Shown: positions 49,062 through 58,615 of the stretch, piece by piece
How positions within the stretch are numbered: position 1 is the first letter of the stretch
How the letters are laid out: each line of letters opens with the position of its first letter
The notes under the pieces: model-generated
What the model saw: the letters and a program-made list of their open reading frames with translations, nothing else
Told to the model about the DNA's origin: nothing
Database searches by the model: none
Position numbers and translations under genes: made by a program
Source of the DNA: Chloroflexota bacterium
GTDB lineage: Bacteria; Chloroflexota; UBA6077; FW602-bin22
Reading direction: 5' to 3'
Assembly (NCBI GenBank): GCA_004297775.1
Contig: SCUE01000012.1
Span: 186,001-250,000 of the forward strand
Length of the DNA stretch: 64,000 nucleotides

Positions 49062-50945
49062 TCACTGGGCGCGCACGTACAGGACGACATCGGTCGCCCG
49101 CGCGACATCTGGCGCCTCGCGATAGGCGATCCAGCGCCAGAATTCGGCCGCGTTTTCGAAGGCGAGCGACCCCCTCGCGTGCGATCGATATCGCTGGCCG
49201 GTGTACCGACCGGCCAGAGCCTTGGTCTCGGCATCGAGCACGACCATCGCTGGGTTTCCACTCGGCACCGGATTGACGTTGATGGTCGAACCGCGCAGAT
49301 ACCACTCCAACGGATCGCGCAGGCTTTCGGGAATCGAAATGACACGGTCCTTGCGTGCGATCGTGAGGACCTGTGAGACGGCGTTTGCGTCGGCGGCGAG
49401 CGCACGAACGTCGACCGATGTCTGGAGCGACCGGGGCAACTCCGCTCGGTTGTCGAGCGCGTTGTAGGCGAGATTCCACGCCACATGTGTCTCGCGCGCG
49501 ATCAGGAGCGTGATGACACCGAAGCCAAGCGCGGGCCACGCCCTGGCACCGACCTGTCGCCAAAGGTAGAGCGCCGCCGCAAGAGTCAGGGCGATCGGCA
49601 CGATGACGATCGCGCGAATCGCGACCTCGTTCGCGCTCTCCGGACTCACAAATGTGCCGAGAACTGGCGCAAGGTATCGCGCCGCGACGGGATCGGGCAG
49701 CGACACGTGACCGATCCCGAGTGAGATGATCGTTGCGCCCCACCACGCGATCGTGATTCCAGTGAGAGTCAAGCCACGCCAGTGATCGGCAACCACGAGC
49801 GCGTCGGCGATGACGCGCGCAGCCAGGAGGGTGCCTGGCACGACGATCGACAGCGCGTGGCCGGCGTCGCCTCCGGATTGAAGCGTTGCAACGATGCCGA
49901 TCACGAGCCAGATCCCGAGCACGCGTTCGGCATCGTCGAGGCGCCGGAGATTTCGGACGATCCGCCAGACGCCGAGGGCGGCCGGGAGCGCCGCATAGCC
50001 GGCAACGAGCAGCAGTCCGCGCACGATATCGTCGATCATCGCCCGTCGGACAACGGCCGCGGTCCAATCGCCAAATGGCGACACGACCCCCCGGTAGATT
50101 CCGTCGAGGTGAATGAATCCGCCGGTCGCAAGGAAGCCGAAGACGCCCACGAAGGCGATCGCCTCGACGCCGAACACGGCATCGGGTCGTGGCGCGTTGT
50201 CCGCCGACCGGGCGGACGGCGTCGTCCGTTTGCCGGTTGCGCGCGCCAGGGCGAAGGCGATCCCGATCGCGGCCAGACCGGATACAGCACCATGTCCGCT
50301 CGTAAGCGCGAGCGCCAGGGCGAGGGCGAATCGAGTGCCGCGCGCACCACCTTTCGTGCCGTTTCCGCTCGTCACGATGAACACAAGCGCGAGTGCCGCG
50401 ATCGCGCCGACGCCGGCGCCCGGCACGGTGCGGGCCTGGTCCAGCATCAACGGCGAGAACGTCAGCGCGACCGCGGCGATCGCGGCTGGCCCGCGACCGA
50501 GTGACACGCGACCGAGGAGCATCGCGACCGGCGCAAGCGAGCCCAGCAGCGCCGTCGAGAGACGGGCGGTCGTGTCGGCCGCGCCGAACACGGCAAACAA
50601 GAGCGCGGTGCCGTAGAGGTGGAACGAGCCCGCGCCGATGCCGGCAAGGTCGATATCGGCGGTGGGGTTGAGCGCGGCGCGAGCGACGCGCGTTTCGTCG
50701 GGCGACAGCGGCAACTCACCGAGCATCCACAGCCGCGCAAACAGTCCGACGACGATCAGAAGCACGTACAGCGCCATCTCGAGCGAGACGCCCGGCAGAT
50801 CGAGCCGTCGGTCGAGCGGCGAGGCCGCGGCGTCGCCAGCGGTGACCGCGACGGTATCCACGCGCGCGCCGATCTCAGGCGCCGCGCTGCCGCGACGAGT
50901 GCGCGTGGACGTGCGCCGGGTTGGCCGGTGTACTTGCTCGCCCAC
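49062..50945 (-). CDS. GT39/Agl23-like membrane glycosyltransferase
   Basis: A 627-residue protein with an Arg/Thr-rich cytoplasmic start of about 55 residues and around 12 hydrophobic helices. The GT-C acidic pair is in GELPLSPDETRVARAALNP (about residue 82), and GSFHLYGTALLFAVFGAADTTARL matches the second family block. A C-terminal extracytoplasmic segment of about 130 residues lacks PA14 or NHL marks. The GTG start directly follows the stop of the YYY/DUF2298 gene with no gap, so the two are coupled. Acceptor and donor are unknown. Confidence 0.8.
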   Translation of the reverse strand: MGEQVHRPTRRTSTRTRRGSAAPEIGARVDTVAVTAGDAAASPLDRRLDLPGVSLEMALYVLLIVVGLFARLWMLGELPLSPDETRVARAALNPTADIDLAGIGAGSFHLYGTALLFAVFGAADTTARLSTALLGSLAPVAMLLGRVSLGRGPAAIAAVALTFSPLMLDQARTVPGAGVGAIAALALVFIVTSGNGTKGGARGTRFALALALALTSGHGAVSGLAAIGIAFALARATGKRTTPSARSADNAPRPDAVFGVEAIAFVGVFGFLATGGFIHLDGIYRGVVSPFGDWTAAVVRRAMIDDIVRGLLLVAGYAALPAALGVWRIVRNLRRLDDAERVLGIWLVIGIVATLQSGGDAGHALSIVVPGTLLAARVIADALVVADHWRGLTLTGITIAWWGATIISLGIGHVSLPDPVAARYLAPVLGTFVSPESANEVAIRAIVIVPIALTLAAALYLWRQVGARAWPALGFGVITLLIARETHVAWNLAYNALDNRAELPRSLQTSVDVRALAADANAVSQVLTIARKDRVISIPESLRDPLEWYLRGSTINVNPVPSGNPAMVVLDAETKALAGRYTGQRYRSHARGSLAFENAAEFWRWIAYREAPDVARATDVVLYVRAQ

Positions 50946-53318
50946 TTACCGTGCGCCCTCCCGCACGCGATAGACCGTGACCGCGCCGCTCCGGAATGCA
51001 ACGTCCATGAATTGACCGAATCGTTCGAGGTCGGCGCCCTGTCGACCGTACACGTCGCGTTCGGTCTGGCCGACGAACACGTAGGTGGCGTTGTACTTCG
51101 CCAGGATTTGCAGGACCTGACGCGATTCGTTCGATCGGTAGATGAGATCGATGTCCGGCTTGCGCGCGCCCGCCTCTTCGAACGTGCCGCGCCACTGCTG
51201 CTCGTGGTAGTCCCAGCCAAGCAGCGTCGGCAGGCCGGTCATGCTGGCAACGCGTCCGAACTCCTGCCGATAGGAGCCGCCGGTTGCCTCGACGATGACG
51301 GGTGCGCCGACGACCGTCCGCCGCAGCCAACGGATGGCCGCCAACTCGTCCGGGCGGGATCGGCCCCAAAAGGCGATGCCGTCGAGCGTCGCGGCGTGGC
51401 CGAAGTCACGCGTCTTGTCGAGCACGGCACCAATCGGGTACAGCAGTGTGGCTGCATACGCGATCACGATCACCGCCCCGACCGCCGACACGGTCGCGCG
51501 CGTCAGCGGACGGCGGACCTCCCGCGCCCGCGCGATTAGCTGTGGTATGGCGAAGCCCGAGGCAATCGCCAGCAGGACCCAGGCCTGGTAGTAAAGCTTG
51601 AAGACCGTGTTCATGCGATTGCCGAAGAAGTCTCGGATGAACACGATCTCGCAGCCAAGAACAAGCAGGAATCCGGTTAGCGCGATGAACGCGGCCAGCG
51701 GCGATTCGATCGGAGAGTTGTTGCCGTCGGCCGATTCCGCGCCACTGGATGGCGCCGCGACCGCGCGTGCACCGTGCCACGTGACGATCGCGAGGGCGGC
51801 CGCGATCAGTGGGACGGTCGCGGCAACGACCGGCGCCTGAACGATGACTGCGACCGCCGCCAGGATGGTGACGAGCAGCCAGGTGATCCGGCTCTGGTAC
51901 CAGGCATTCGGCGGACCGTCGCGTCTCGCCTCGTACAGGCCGGTCAGGAGATAGACGACCAGCAGCGCGAACGTCGGGCCCCAGAACAGCAGAAAGTGAT
52001 GGAACTGCGTCTTGGTGATTACGACGCCGAGGCCGGCCGCTTGAGATCGGAAGGTGAGGTAGAACGGCAGGTAGAGAGCGATGCAAAGCGCAGTTGCACC
52101 GACGAATCCCAGCGCGATCTCGCGAATCGATCGGATGTCGAACACACCGCGCTCACGCAATTGGCGGATCGCGAACGCGCCAGCCAGCACGAAGAGCATC
52201 GTCGGCATGTCCCAGGTATTGAGGAACCCGAGGCCGCCGATTGCGATGCCGACCGATCCGACAAACCAGGGATCTCGCCGCAACGACGCCAGGGTGATCG
52301 TTCCCGGCGCGCGCGCCAGATTCAAGGCGATGCCGATCGCGAGAAAGAGGAACGGCAGAGCCAGAACGTGGGGATGCATATCGCCCAGGATGAAGCTGAA
52401 GAATGGAAACTCATTGATCGTGTAGTCGGCAGCCGGGGCGCGACCATCGCCGACTGTCGTACCAATCACACGCGTGGCGCGAAACCACCACCAGTTGTCC
52501 GATGGGAAGAACCGCGCCGACTGGTACGCGTTCGGCATGTCCTTGATCGCGAAGTAGCGCTGGATGTCCGGTGACAGCAGTCGGTTTGCGTTCAAGACTT
52601 CGAGGACCGGTTCGAGATTGGTGACGAGCAAGGTCGTGGCGACGGTGATCAATCCACCGGCGATCGCGAACCTCGATCCGCGCCTGGGTGATCCGCCGTG
52701 TGCCAGCGCGAGTCCGATGCCAAACGCGCCGGTCGCGGACAGCGCGAAGAGGCTTGGCAGCATGAGATTGAATGCCACCTGCGCCGGTGTCGCGGTCAGC
52801 GACGCCAACATGCCCGCGATGAGATAGCCGAAGAAGTAGTAACTGATCGAAAAGCCGCTCAGCCAAGGATCGATCGGCGGGAAGAACGGGCTGCGAAGCA
52901 CGCCGTTCAGAAACAGCAACTCCATTGGCTTCTCGGTCGCGGTGATGTCTGGGTCGAACGCTCGAATCGCGACCCAGACGAGAAACGCGACGGTGAAGAG
53001 TGCCTCGGTTGTGACGAGCCACGCGCGTCTCTCGCGCAGTAAATCGCCCAGATGACGGATTTGACTACGACAGCCGAGCCAACCGATCGCGGCCACGATA
53101 ATCAGGATGGCGACGACCGACTCCCAGGTGTTCCGCAGGATGCCGAATGTTCCGGCGTGCCAGTAGATGAATCCGGTGAGGATCAGGCCGACCGGACGCG
53201 CCAGGAAGAATCCTCGATCGGGGAGATTGCGGAAGACGCGCAGGGCGACGGGAAGGGCTGCCAGTCCGAAAACCTGCAGGGCGACCCACCAGGCGACCAC
53301 TGAGACGATGTCGCTCAC
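50946..53318 (-). CDS. YYY/DUF2298 (Chlor_Arch_YYY) polytopic membrane protein
   Basis: A 790-residue membrane protein resembling the Chlor_Arch_YYY/DUF2298 family of Chloroflexi and Archaea. Marks are FLNGVLRSPFFPPIDPWLSG followed by FSISYYFFGYLIAGMLASL (the Tyr-rich signature), YTINEFPFFSFILGDMHPH and a late FIRDFFGNRMNTVFKLYYQAW. The C-terminal soluble tail has GWDYHEQQW and a YVFVGQTERDVYG motif shared with the larger paralogue upstream. The biochemical function of the family is unknown; a GT-C-like transferase has been considered for similar proteins. GTG overlaps the upstream stop (GTGA). Confidence 0.83.
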   Translation of the reverse strand: MSDIVSVVAWWVALQVFGLAALPVALRVFRNLPDRGFFLARPVGLILTGFIYWHAGTFGILRNTWESVVAILIIVAAIGWLGCRSQIRHLGDLLRERRAWLVTTEALFTVAFLVWVAIRAFDPDITATEKPMELLFLNGVLRSPFFPPIDPWLSGFSISYYFFGYLIAGMLASLTATPAQVAFNLMLPSLFALSATGAFGIGLALAHGGSPRRGSRFAIAGGLITVATTLLVTNLEPVLEVLNANRLLSPDIQRYFAIKDMPNAYQSARFFPSDNWWWFRATRVIGTTVGDGRAPAADYTINEFPFFSFILGDMHPHVLALPFLFLAIGIALNLARAPGTITLASLRRDPWFVGSVGIAIGGLGFLNTWDMPTMLFVLAGAFAIRQLRERGVFDIRSIREIALGFVGATALCIALYLPFYLTFRSQAAGLGVVITKTQFHHFLLFWGPTFALLVVYLLTGLYEARRDGPPNAWYQSRITWLLVTILAAVAVIVQAPVVAATVPLIAAALAIVTWHGARAVAAPSSGAESADGNNSPIESPLAAFIALTGFLLVLGCEIVFIRDFFGNRMNTVFKLYYQAWVLLAIASGFAIPQLIARAREVRRPLTRATVSAVGAVIVIAYAATLLYPIGAVLDKTRDFGHAATLDGIAFWGRSRPDELAAIRWLRRTVVGAPVIVEATGGSYRQEFGRVASMTGLPTLLGWDYHEQQWRGTFEEAGARKPDIDLIYRSNESRQVLQILAKYNATYVFVGQTERDVYGRQGADLERFGQFMDVAFRSGAVTVYRVREGAR

Positions 53319-56300
53319 GCTTCCTTGCCGCGAACCCGATAGATGCGGACGCCGTCATCGTCATACACGACGTCGAGGTCTGAACCTGTCATCGTGTCGA
53401 ATTTGCGCAATCCGCGCTCAGGATAGTAGGCACGCTCCATATCGCCGACGTACACGTACGTGACATCGTATTTCGCGAGTAGCGCACGCGTCCGCTCGAC
53501 GTTCTCGTCCGTGAACAGCGCGCGTAGATCGCGCAAGCGTTCCTCGATCATGAACCGGAATCCGGCCCGCTGCTGCGACTGGTGCCAATCCCACCCGATG
53601 ATTGTCGGCAAGCCGGTGTAGATCGAGATGCGCGAACCCCATCGGTACAGGGGCGCGTTCCCTTCGGCGATGACAGGCGATCCCTTGACGTTGTCCCAGA
53701 TCCATTCGATCGCCCGCAGATCGCGCGAGAACTTGAGTGCCGTTACCCGTTGCGTCGTCGGATGGTCTTCACGGTAGCTGGCCGACTCCATATACGCGGT
53801 GCCGTCGAGCGTCAAGGGAATCGTGCGGTCGAACCGCTCGGCCATCTTCCCAGGCGTGGACACGATCGGATAGATCGCGCTCGCGGCGATCAGGATCGCA
53901 CACACCACTCCCCAGGCGCGCCCGCGCCCGCCGCGGACCGACGCCGCGACTCGATCGCGCATCGTCGCCAGCGCGACCGCGGAGGCGATCGACCACATGA
54001 TCCAGATCTGCAGGTAGAATTTGAAGACGGTGTTCATGCGGCCAATGTCGCCGTCGAGTGCCACGATCTCGACCGCTGTGCTCAGCGCCAGTCCAGTCGC
54101 GAAGAGAAGCAGCGTGAACGTGCTTTCGATCGGACGCGGCCGTGAGAGTAAGCGCCAGAGCACGATCGCGAGCAGCGCCAATAGAAGTCCGGCCAACAGG
54201 TAGCCGAACGCCGCGGCGGCGCCGATCAGCGCGATCAACGCCGCGGTTACGCCGGCGATGGCGTTGACGCTGCCGTCGTCATGCTGGATGAGGCGCGCGC
54301 GGAGGACGAACCAGTGGGGGAATCGGTCCCACCGTCGCGCAAATGACGCCAGTGACCGCGCGAGGCCCGTGGCGCGGAGTTCGCCGGCGGCATCTCGGAT
54401 GACGTAGCTGGTCAGGATGAAGATGAAGAGTCCGTGGATGACCAGATAGTGAACGGGCGAGGACTGATCGGGCGTCGGTCGAACGCTTGAATAGAAGCTC
54501 ACGAAGGAGCGATGGAACGGCAGATACAGGCCGTACGCGAGCGCGACGATGAGCACCGCTCGCGGAATTGTTCCGAGAAGGGCGCCCATGTCACGCGGAC
54601 TGCGGGCGAACCAGGGGATGAAGGATGCGACGACGACGAGTCCGAGGTAGGTGGGGAAATCCCACGAATTGATCGGTAGCAGTGCGCCGATGCTCAGCCC
54701 GGCGAGGGCGATCGGCGCGCTGCCACGCGCGGCGCGCCCGAGGACATCGACCAGCGACCGCCAATCGGTCGGAAGCGCCAGGCCACGCGAGAGCGCCAGA
54801 GGTATCGTGATTCCTAGGCGTCGGGAGGCAAGCAATGGAAGCGTGACATGTGGTGCGATCGAGAACGCGGCGTTCGTCGCCGCCGCGATCGCCAACAGCG
54901 TGAACGGCAGCGCAATCATGTGGGCGTGGAGGTCGGCGTAGAGGAACGTGAAGTACGGCATCTCGTTGATGGTGCCCGGAATGACGCGCGTAGTCGGCCA
55001 GTACCAGTCGACCGGGACCTCGTACTTTCGGCCGAGCGCGAGCCAGTTGAAGAGACCAACCGCAACCAGGAACAGGTAGTTGAGCCCCGGAACGAGGCTG
55101 TCGTAGGCGGTCCCACTGAGACGCATCAGGCCCTCGCCGATCTGGATCGCGCCGCCCAGGTTGCCGAATGTCGTCGCAATCGTCGCGGCGACCAGCCCCG
55201 CCCCGACCGCGATGCGCTCGGAGACCAAGCCGCCCCGACGTGCCAGGTTGTAGGCGACGCTGAATGCGCCGGTCACGGTCAGTGCGTAGAGCGTTGGGAC
55301 GGCCAGATTGTAGGCCGTGGTGGGAACGATCCCGGTCAGTTTGATCATCTCGGCGACGATCATCTGGCCGAAGTAGTAGTAGTTGAGGATTCCGCCCGAG
55401 AACCAAGGGTCGTACGGCGGGTACGAGGCCGACTTGACCGTGGCCATGAGGTAGGCGAGGTCCATCGGCTTCTCGCCGCCGTGGGCCGAATGCCACAGGT
55501 CCGGGTTGGCTGCGCGAACGATCGTGAAATACCCGAACGCGACCCAAAACGCGGCTTCGCCGGCGATGAACGCCAATTTCCGCTGTGCGAAGTCATTCCG
55601 AATCGCCGCGATCGCCGGTCGGGCAAACGTCGCCGCGAGGGCGGCCGCGACTGCGAACCCGAGGTAAGCCGTGCCCCGCCCGGCCGCGATCCCAGTCGTT
55701 GCGACTGCCATCCAGGCTACCCAGGTCGCGGCGAGGACGGCCAGAGCGCGCGCGAGGGGCAGTCCTCCGTCGGCGAGCCGTGGCAACGCAACGCGTGCGA
55801 GTGGCGCTCCGACCGCCGTCAGGGCAATCAGCATCACGACCCAGACCACGAGTGGGAAGCGGTTGGCGAAGCCATCGCGATCGAACATGTCGGCGAACGT
55901 GCCGCCAGCCTGCTGGATCGCGGCCTGCTCGGGAGTCTGCAGGATCGATCGATAGACGTGGCCATCAGTCGCGGCCGCACGTGGCCCAGTCGGCAACGCC
56001 GGCGCCAGTATTGCGCGGTACTCGCCCTCGGTCATCGGCGTGACCTTGCGGAAGATCAAGACCTTCGGATGGTCGTAAACGCTGTATGCCTCATCGGCCC
56101 GACCGAGTGTGAGGACGAACGGCGACGGCCGATACGCTTCCAGAAGCTTCGGCGTCGGCAGCCGCGGATCGCTCAGCGTGTCGTCGGCGAACGAGATCCC
56201 GGCGATACTGGGGTACTTGGTGAATGCCGCCGCCAGTTCGAAGCCGAGCGTTTCGCCAAACAGCATCTGGTAGTAGCGCGTCGTCATGGGATACCTCTCC

Positions 56301-58417
56301 GGCAGACGCGGGATCGTGCCGTAGAGTCGGTTGCTGAAGAAAAGGATGTAGTCTGCGCGCGCCAGCGTCGACGAGATGTGCCGGAGCTTCTGCTCGTCAT
56401 CCGCCTCGTACAGATTCAGGGGAACCTGGCGGAGACCGAATTGACTGAGGTCGATCTGCCGCCGCGGATCTTCGATGGCCTTGACCGCGACGGGGAATCC
56501 CTCTTCCCAGTGCTCGTTCGCCAGCGTTGCGCCGCGCGGCACGTTGGCGTAGATCCAGCGCGAAGCCGCGACGGCGGTGTGCTCGCCGGCATAGACGCCC
56601 TGGTAGGCGAGCGCGAATAGGAATGCGCTCGCGGTCACGAACGCGATCAAAGCGGCCGCGATGCCACGCTCGCGTGTCCAGATGCGCCGTGGCTCGACGA
56701 TCGCAGGCGCCGCCGGCGTGGTGGAGGCGGACATCGCGACTGACCGCTCGGAGATCGGTTCCGCGTCGGACGACGCGGCGAGCGCCACGTCGGTTTCGTC
56801 GATATCGAGGTCGTCGAACAGCCCGATGCCCTTCAATTGCGCGAAGCGCAGGGTTTCCTCATCGAAGTCGGTTCGTGGCGCGACCATCTCCACGACTTGG
56901 ACCGGCACCACGGTCACGTCGCTCTCGGGCGCCGTCCTCGGCTGCTCTTCGACGCTGAACAGCGACATGCCCTTCAATTCGGCCCAGCGACGGGTCTCAT
57001 CGTCGATCGTCGCCGCGAGCGACTCGAACGCCGCGCCGGTCGCGGCCTCACCGCCGACTGACACGACCTGTCCGCTCGGCGCGATCCCGACGGATGAAGC
57101 CTCGGCGTAGGCGGCAGCCGATTCGGGCCTCGCCCTGTCCGGTTCGACGACGGTTGCGACCGGTGCGCGTCGCGTCGCCCACCCGTACATCTGCCACAGA
57201 CCGATCGACGCGAAGATCGACAGCACTGGGGTGATGGGCAGCAAGTAGCGAATGAACTTCGCGTGGAAACTTCCGGTGATCGCGAAGTACGGGACCACGA
57301 AGGCGAGCAATAGAAGGTCGGGCCGTCGCGGCTCCCGAATCGCGCGGTACGCGACGTACAGCCAACCGGCGGCCATCGCGAGCCCGAGTGGGACGCCGAC
57401 GCCGAAGAGCGTCAGATTCTCGATGAAGTACCAGTAGTCCAACCGGTCGGCATACTGGCGGGTGTACGGCACGTCGGCCGCGCCGCTCACCATTGCGTTC
57501 TGCTCGGCGATGTTGGCCAGGAATATCCGACGGTCGATCAGGGCGTACGGCTCGATGACGAAGAAGACGGCCACCACGACAAGCAAGCTGGCCGCGAACA
57601 CGCCGACCGCTGGCGCGAGCTTGCGACCATCGAAGCGAATGCGCGCCAGTCCGTGGAGGCGCGTGTCGGAATCGTCCGGCAGAATTGCGCGCAAGCCGTG
57701 TCCGGCGGCGACCGCGGCCAGGACCGGCGCGGCGCTGATCTTGCAGGTGAGCGCGAGTCCGGCCGTGATGACCGCCGCGATCGTGTGTCGTCGCGATCCG
57801 GTCTGGACGAGCCGGGCCGACATGAGCAGCGTCAGGGTGACGAAGAACGTCATCGGCGTATCGGAGGCGTAGAAGTGGCTCAGTTGGATGTGAAGAGTGG
57901 CGAAAGCGACGAACGCGGCGGCCAGGTAGCCGACTCGCCACCCGTAGAGCGTGCGGCCCAGGAGGAACGTGACGTACACGGTTCCCAGATCGAAGAGCGC
58001 CGAGAGCACCCGGCCGACGGCGCGAACCGTCAGGGTGCCCGGCGCAAATGCGCCCCCAGCGTCGGCCAGTCCGGTCAGATCCGCCACCGCCGCCACGAAC
58101 CAGTGGACGAATCGCAACGAGTAGAAGATGAAGGAGCCATACGCGAACGACCGCGGGTTCAGCGGGCTTTCAGGCGTCAGCAGCGCTGGAACGTCGATCG
58201 GGAACGGGAGTTTGAGGCCTTCCGTCACCATCAGGATGTGGCGTTCATCCGGATGGAACATGTGCCCGCTGTCCCAGTCGATGTCAGAGAGACGGAGCAA
58301 AGCCGCCACAACGAGCAGCGCGGGGACCGCAAAGGCCCGCGCCACACCCAGGCGATCAGTTCCCCGTTTCGCCCATACGGGCATTCGTGTGTCGATCCTC
58401 CTGAACGGGCGTTTCAT
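53315..58417 (-). CDS. 1700-residue fusion of a GT39-type enzyme and a YYY/DUF2298 protein
   Basis: Residues 1 to about 830 form a GT39-like unit with MFHPDERHILMVTEG (acidic DE near residue 57). Between about 420 and 575 it has a hydrophilic insert. Residues about 850-1700 form a complete YYY/DUF2298 unit: PPYDPWFSGGILNYYYFGQM, INEMPYFTFLYADLHAHMIALP, DGDIGRMNTVFKFYLQIWIMW and the soluble end YVYVGDMERAYYPE. The second half is paralogous to the whole following gene. The insert holds a duplicated motif, DDETRRWAELKGMSLF (about 470) and DEETLRFAQLKGIGLF (about 518). The ATG is the first start after the divergent intergenic region. This gene heads the - strand operon. Confidence 0.86.
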   Translation of the reverse strand: MKRPFRRIDTRMPVWAKRGTDRLGVARAFAVPALLVVAALLRLSDIDWDSGHMFHPDERHILMVTEGLKLPFPIDVPALLTPESPLNPRSFAYGSFIFYSLRFVHWFVAAVADLTGLADAGGAFAPGTLTVRAVGRVLSALFDLGTVYVTFLLGRTLYGWRVGYLAAAFVAFATLHIQLSHFYASDTPMTFFVTLTLLMSARLVQTGSRRHTIAAVITAGLALTCKISAAPVLAAVAAGHGLRAILPDDSDTRLHGLARIRFDGRKLAPAVGVFAASLLVVVAVFFVIEPYALIDRRIFLANIAEQNAMVSGAADVPYTRQYADRLDYWYFIENLTLFGVGVPLGLAMAAGWLYVAYRAIREPRRPDLLLLAFVVPYFAITGSFHAKFIRYLLPITPVLSIFASIGLWQMYGWATRRAPVATVVEPDRARPESAAAYAEASSVGIAPSGQVVSVGGEAATGAAFESLAATIDDETRRWAELKGMSLFSVEEQPRTAPESDVTVVPVQVVEMVAPRTDFDEETLRFAQLKGIGLFDDLDIDETDVALAASSDAEPISERSVAMSASTTPAAPAIVEPRRIWTRERGIAAALIAFVTASAFLFALAYQGVYAGEHTAVAASRWIYANVPRGATLANEHWEEGFPVAVKAIEDPRRQIDLSQFGLRQVPLNLYEADDEQKLRHISSTLARADYILFFSNRLYGTIPRLPERYPMTTRYYQMLFGETLGFELAAAFTKYPSIAGISFADDTLSDPRLPTPKLLEAYRPSPFVLTLGRADEAYSVYDHPKVLIFRKVTPMTEGEYRAILAPALPTGPRAAATDGHVYRSILQTPEQAAIQQAGGTFADMFDRDGFANRFPLVVWVVMLIALTAVGAPLARVALPRLADGGLPLARALAVLAATWVAWMAVATTGIAAGRGTAYLGFAVAAALAATFARPAIAAIRNDFAQRKLAFIAGEAAFWVAFGYFTIVRAANPDLWHSAHGGEKPMDLAYLMATVKSASYPPYDPWFSGGILNYYYFGQMIVAEMIKLTGIVPTTAYNLAVPTLYALTVTGAFSVAYNLARRGGLVSERIAVGAGLVAATIATTFGNLGGAIQIGEGLMRLSGTAYDSLVPGLNYLFLVAVGLFNWLALGRKYEVPVDWYWPTTRVIPGTINEMPYFTFLYADLHAHMIALPFTLLAIAAATNAAFSIAPHVTLPLLASRRLGITIPLALSRGLALPTDWRSLVDVLGRAARGSAPIALAGLSIGALLPINSWDFPTYLGLVVVASFIPWFARSPRDMGALLGTIPRAVLIVALAYGLYLPFHRSFVSFYSSVRPTPDQSSPVHYLVIHGLFIFILTSYVIRDAAGELRATGLARSLASFARRWDRFPHWFVLRARLIQHDDGSVNAIAGVTAALIALIGAAAAFGYLLAGLLLALLAIVLWRLLSRPRPIESTFTLLLFATGLALSTAVEIVALDGDIGRMNTVFKFYLQIWIMWSIASAVALATMRDRVAASVRGGRGRAWGVVCAILIAASAIYPIVSTPGKMAERFDRTIPLTLDGTAYMESASYREDHPTTQRVTALKFSRDLRAIEWIWDNVKGSPVIAEGNAPLYRWGSRISIYTGLPTIIGWDWHQSQQRAGFRFMIEERLRDLRALFTDENVERTRALLAKYDVTYVYVGDMERAYYPERGLRKFDTMTGSDLDVVYDDDGVRIYRVRGKEA

Positions 58418-58474
58418 CTTAACATCGGCCGAAACGCAGGATCAACGAGGATAGCGTGGTAAGATGGTCACGAC

Positions 58475-58606
58475 TTGGGAAAGCGTATTCGCGTTTCGGC
58501 GGAATCGGTTGTGATGTACGCCTCAATGGCCGAAAACGGCACCGCGAATGCGATCGGGGATGACGAAATCTACTTCGGCATCCCGGCTCGTCTCGAGCGG
58601 GTCTGA
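58475..58606 (+). pseudogene. Possible remnant or small relative of a cyclophilin-like (DUF369/TM1367) gene
   Basis: A short open frame from TTG 58475 (or ATG 58514) to TGA 58606. It reads KRIRVSAESVVMYASMAENG, then TANAI and GDDEIYFGIPARLERV. The end resembles the GDEIYFSIPV signature of cyclophilin-like DUF369 proteins, and the first part resembles their opening strands. The middle (the usual W-E-x-L-P block) and the whole C-terminal half are absent. Third codon positions are GC-rich as in neighbouring genes. It could be a decayed gene, a real 30-44 residue peptide coupled to the next gene (stop nine bases before its ATG), or chance. Confidence 0.3.
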
Positions 58607-58615
58607 GGGGTCGCC

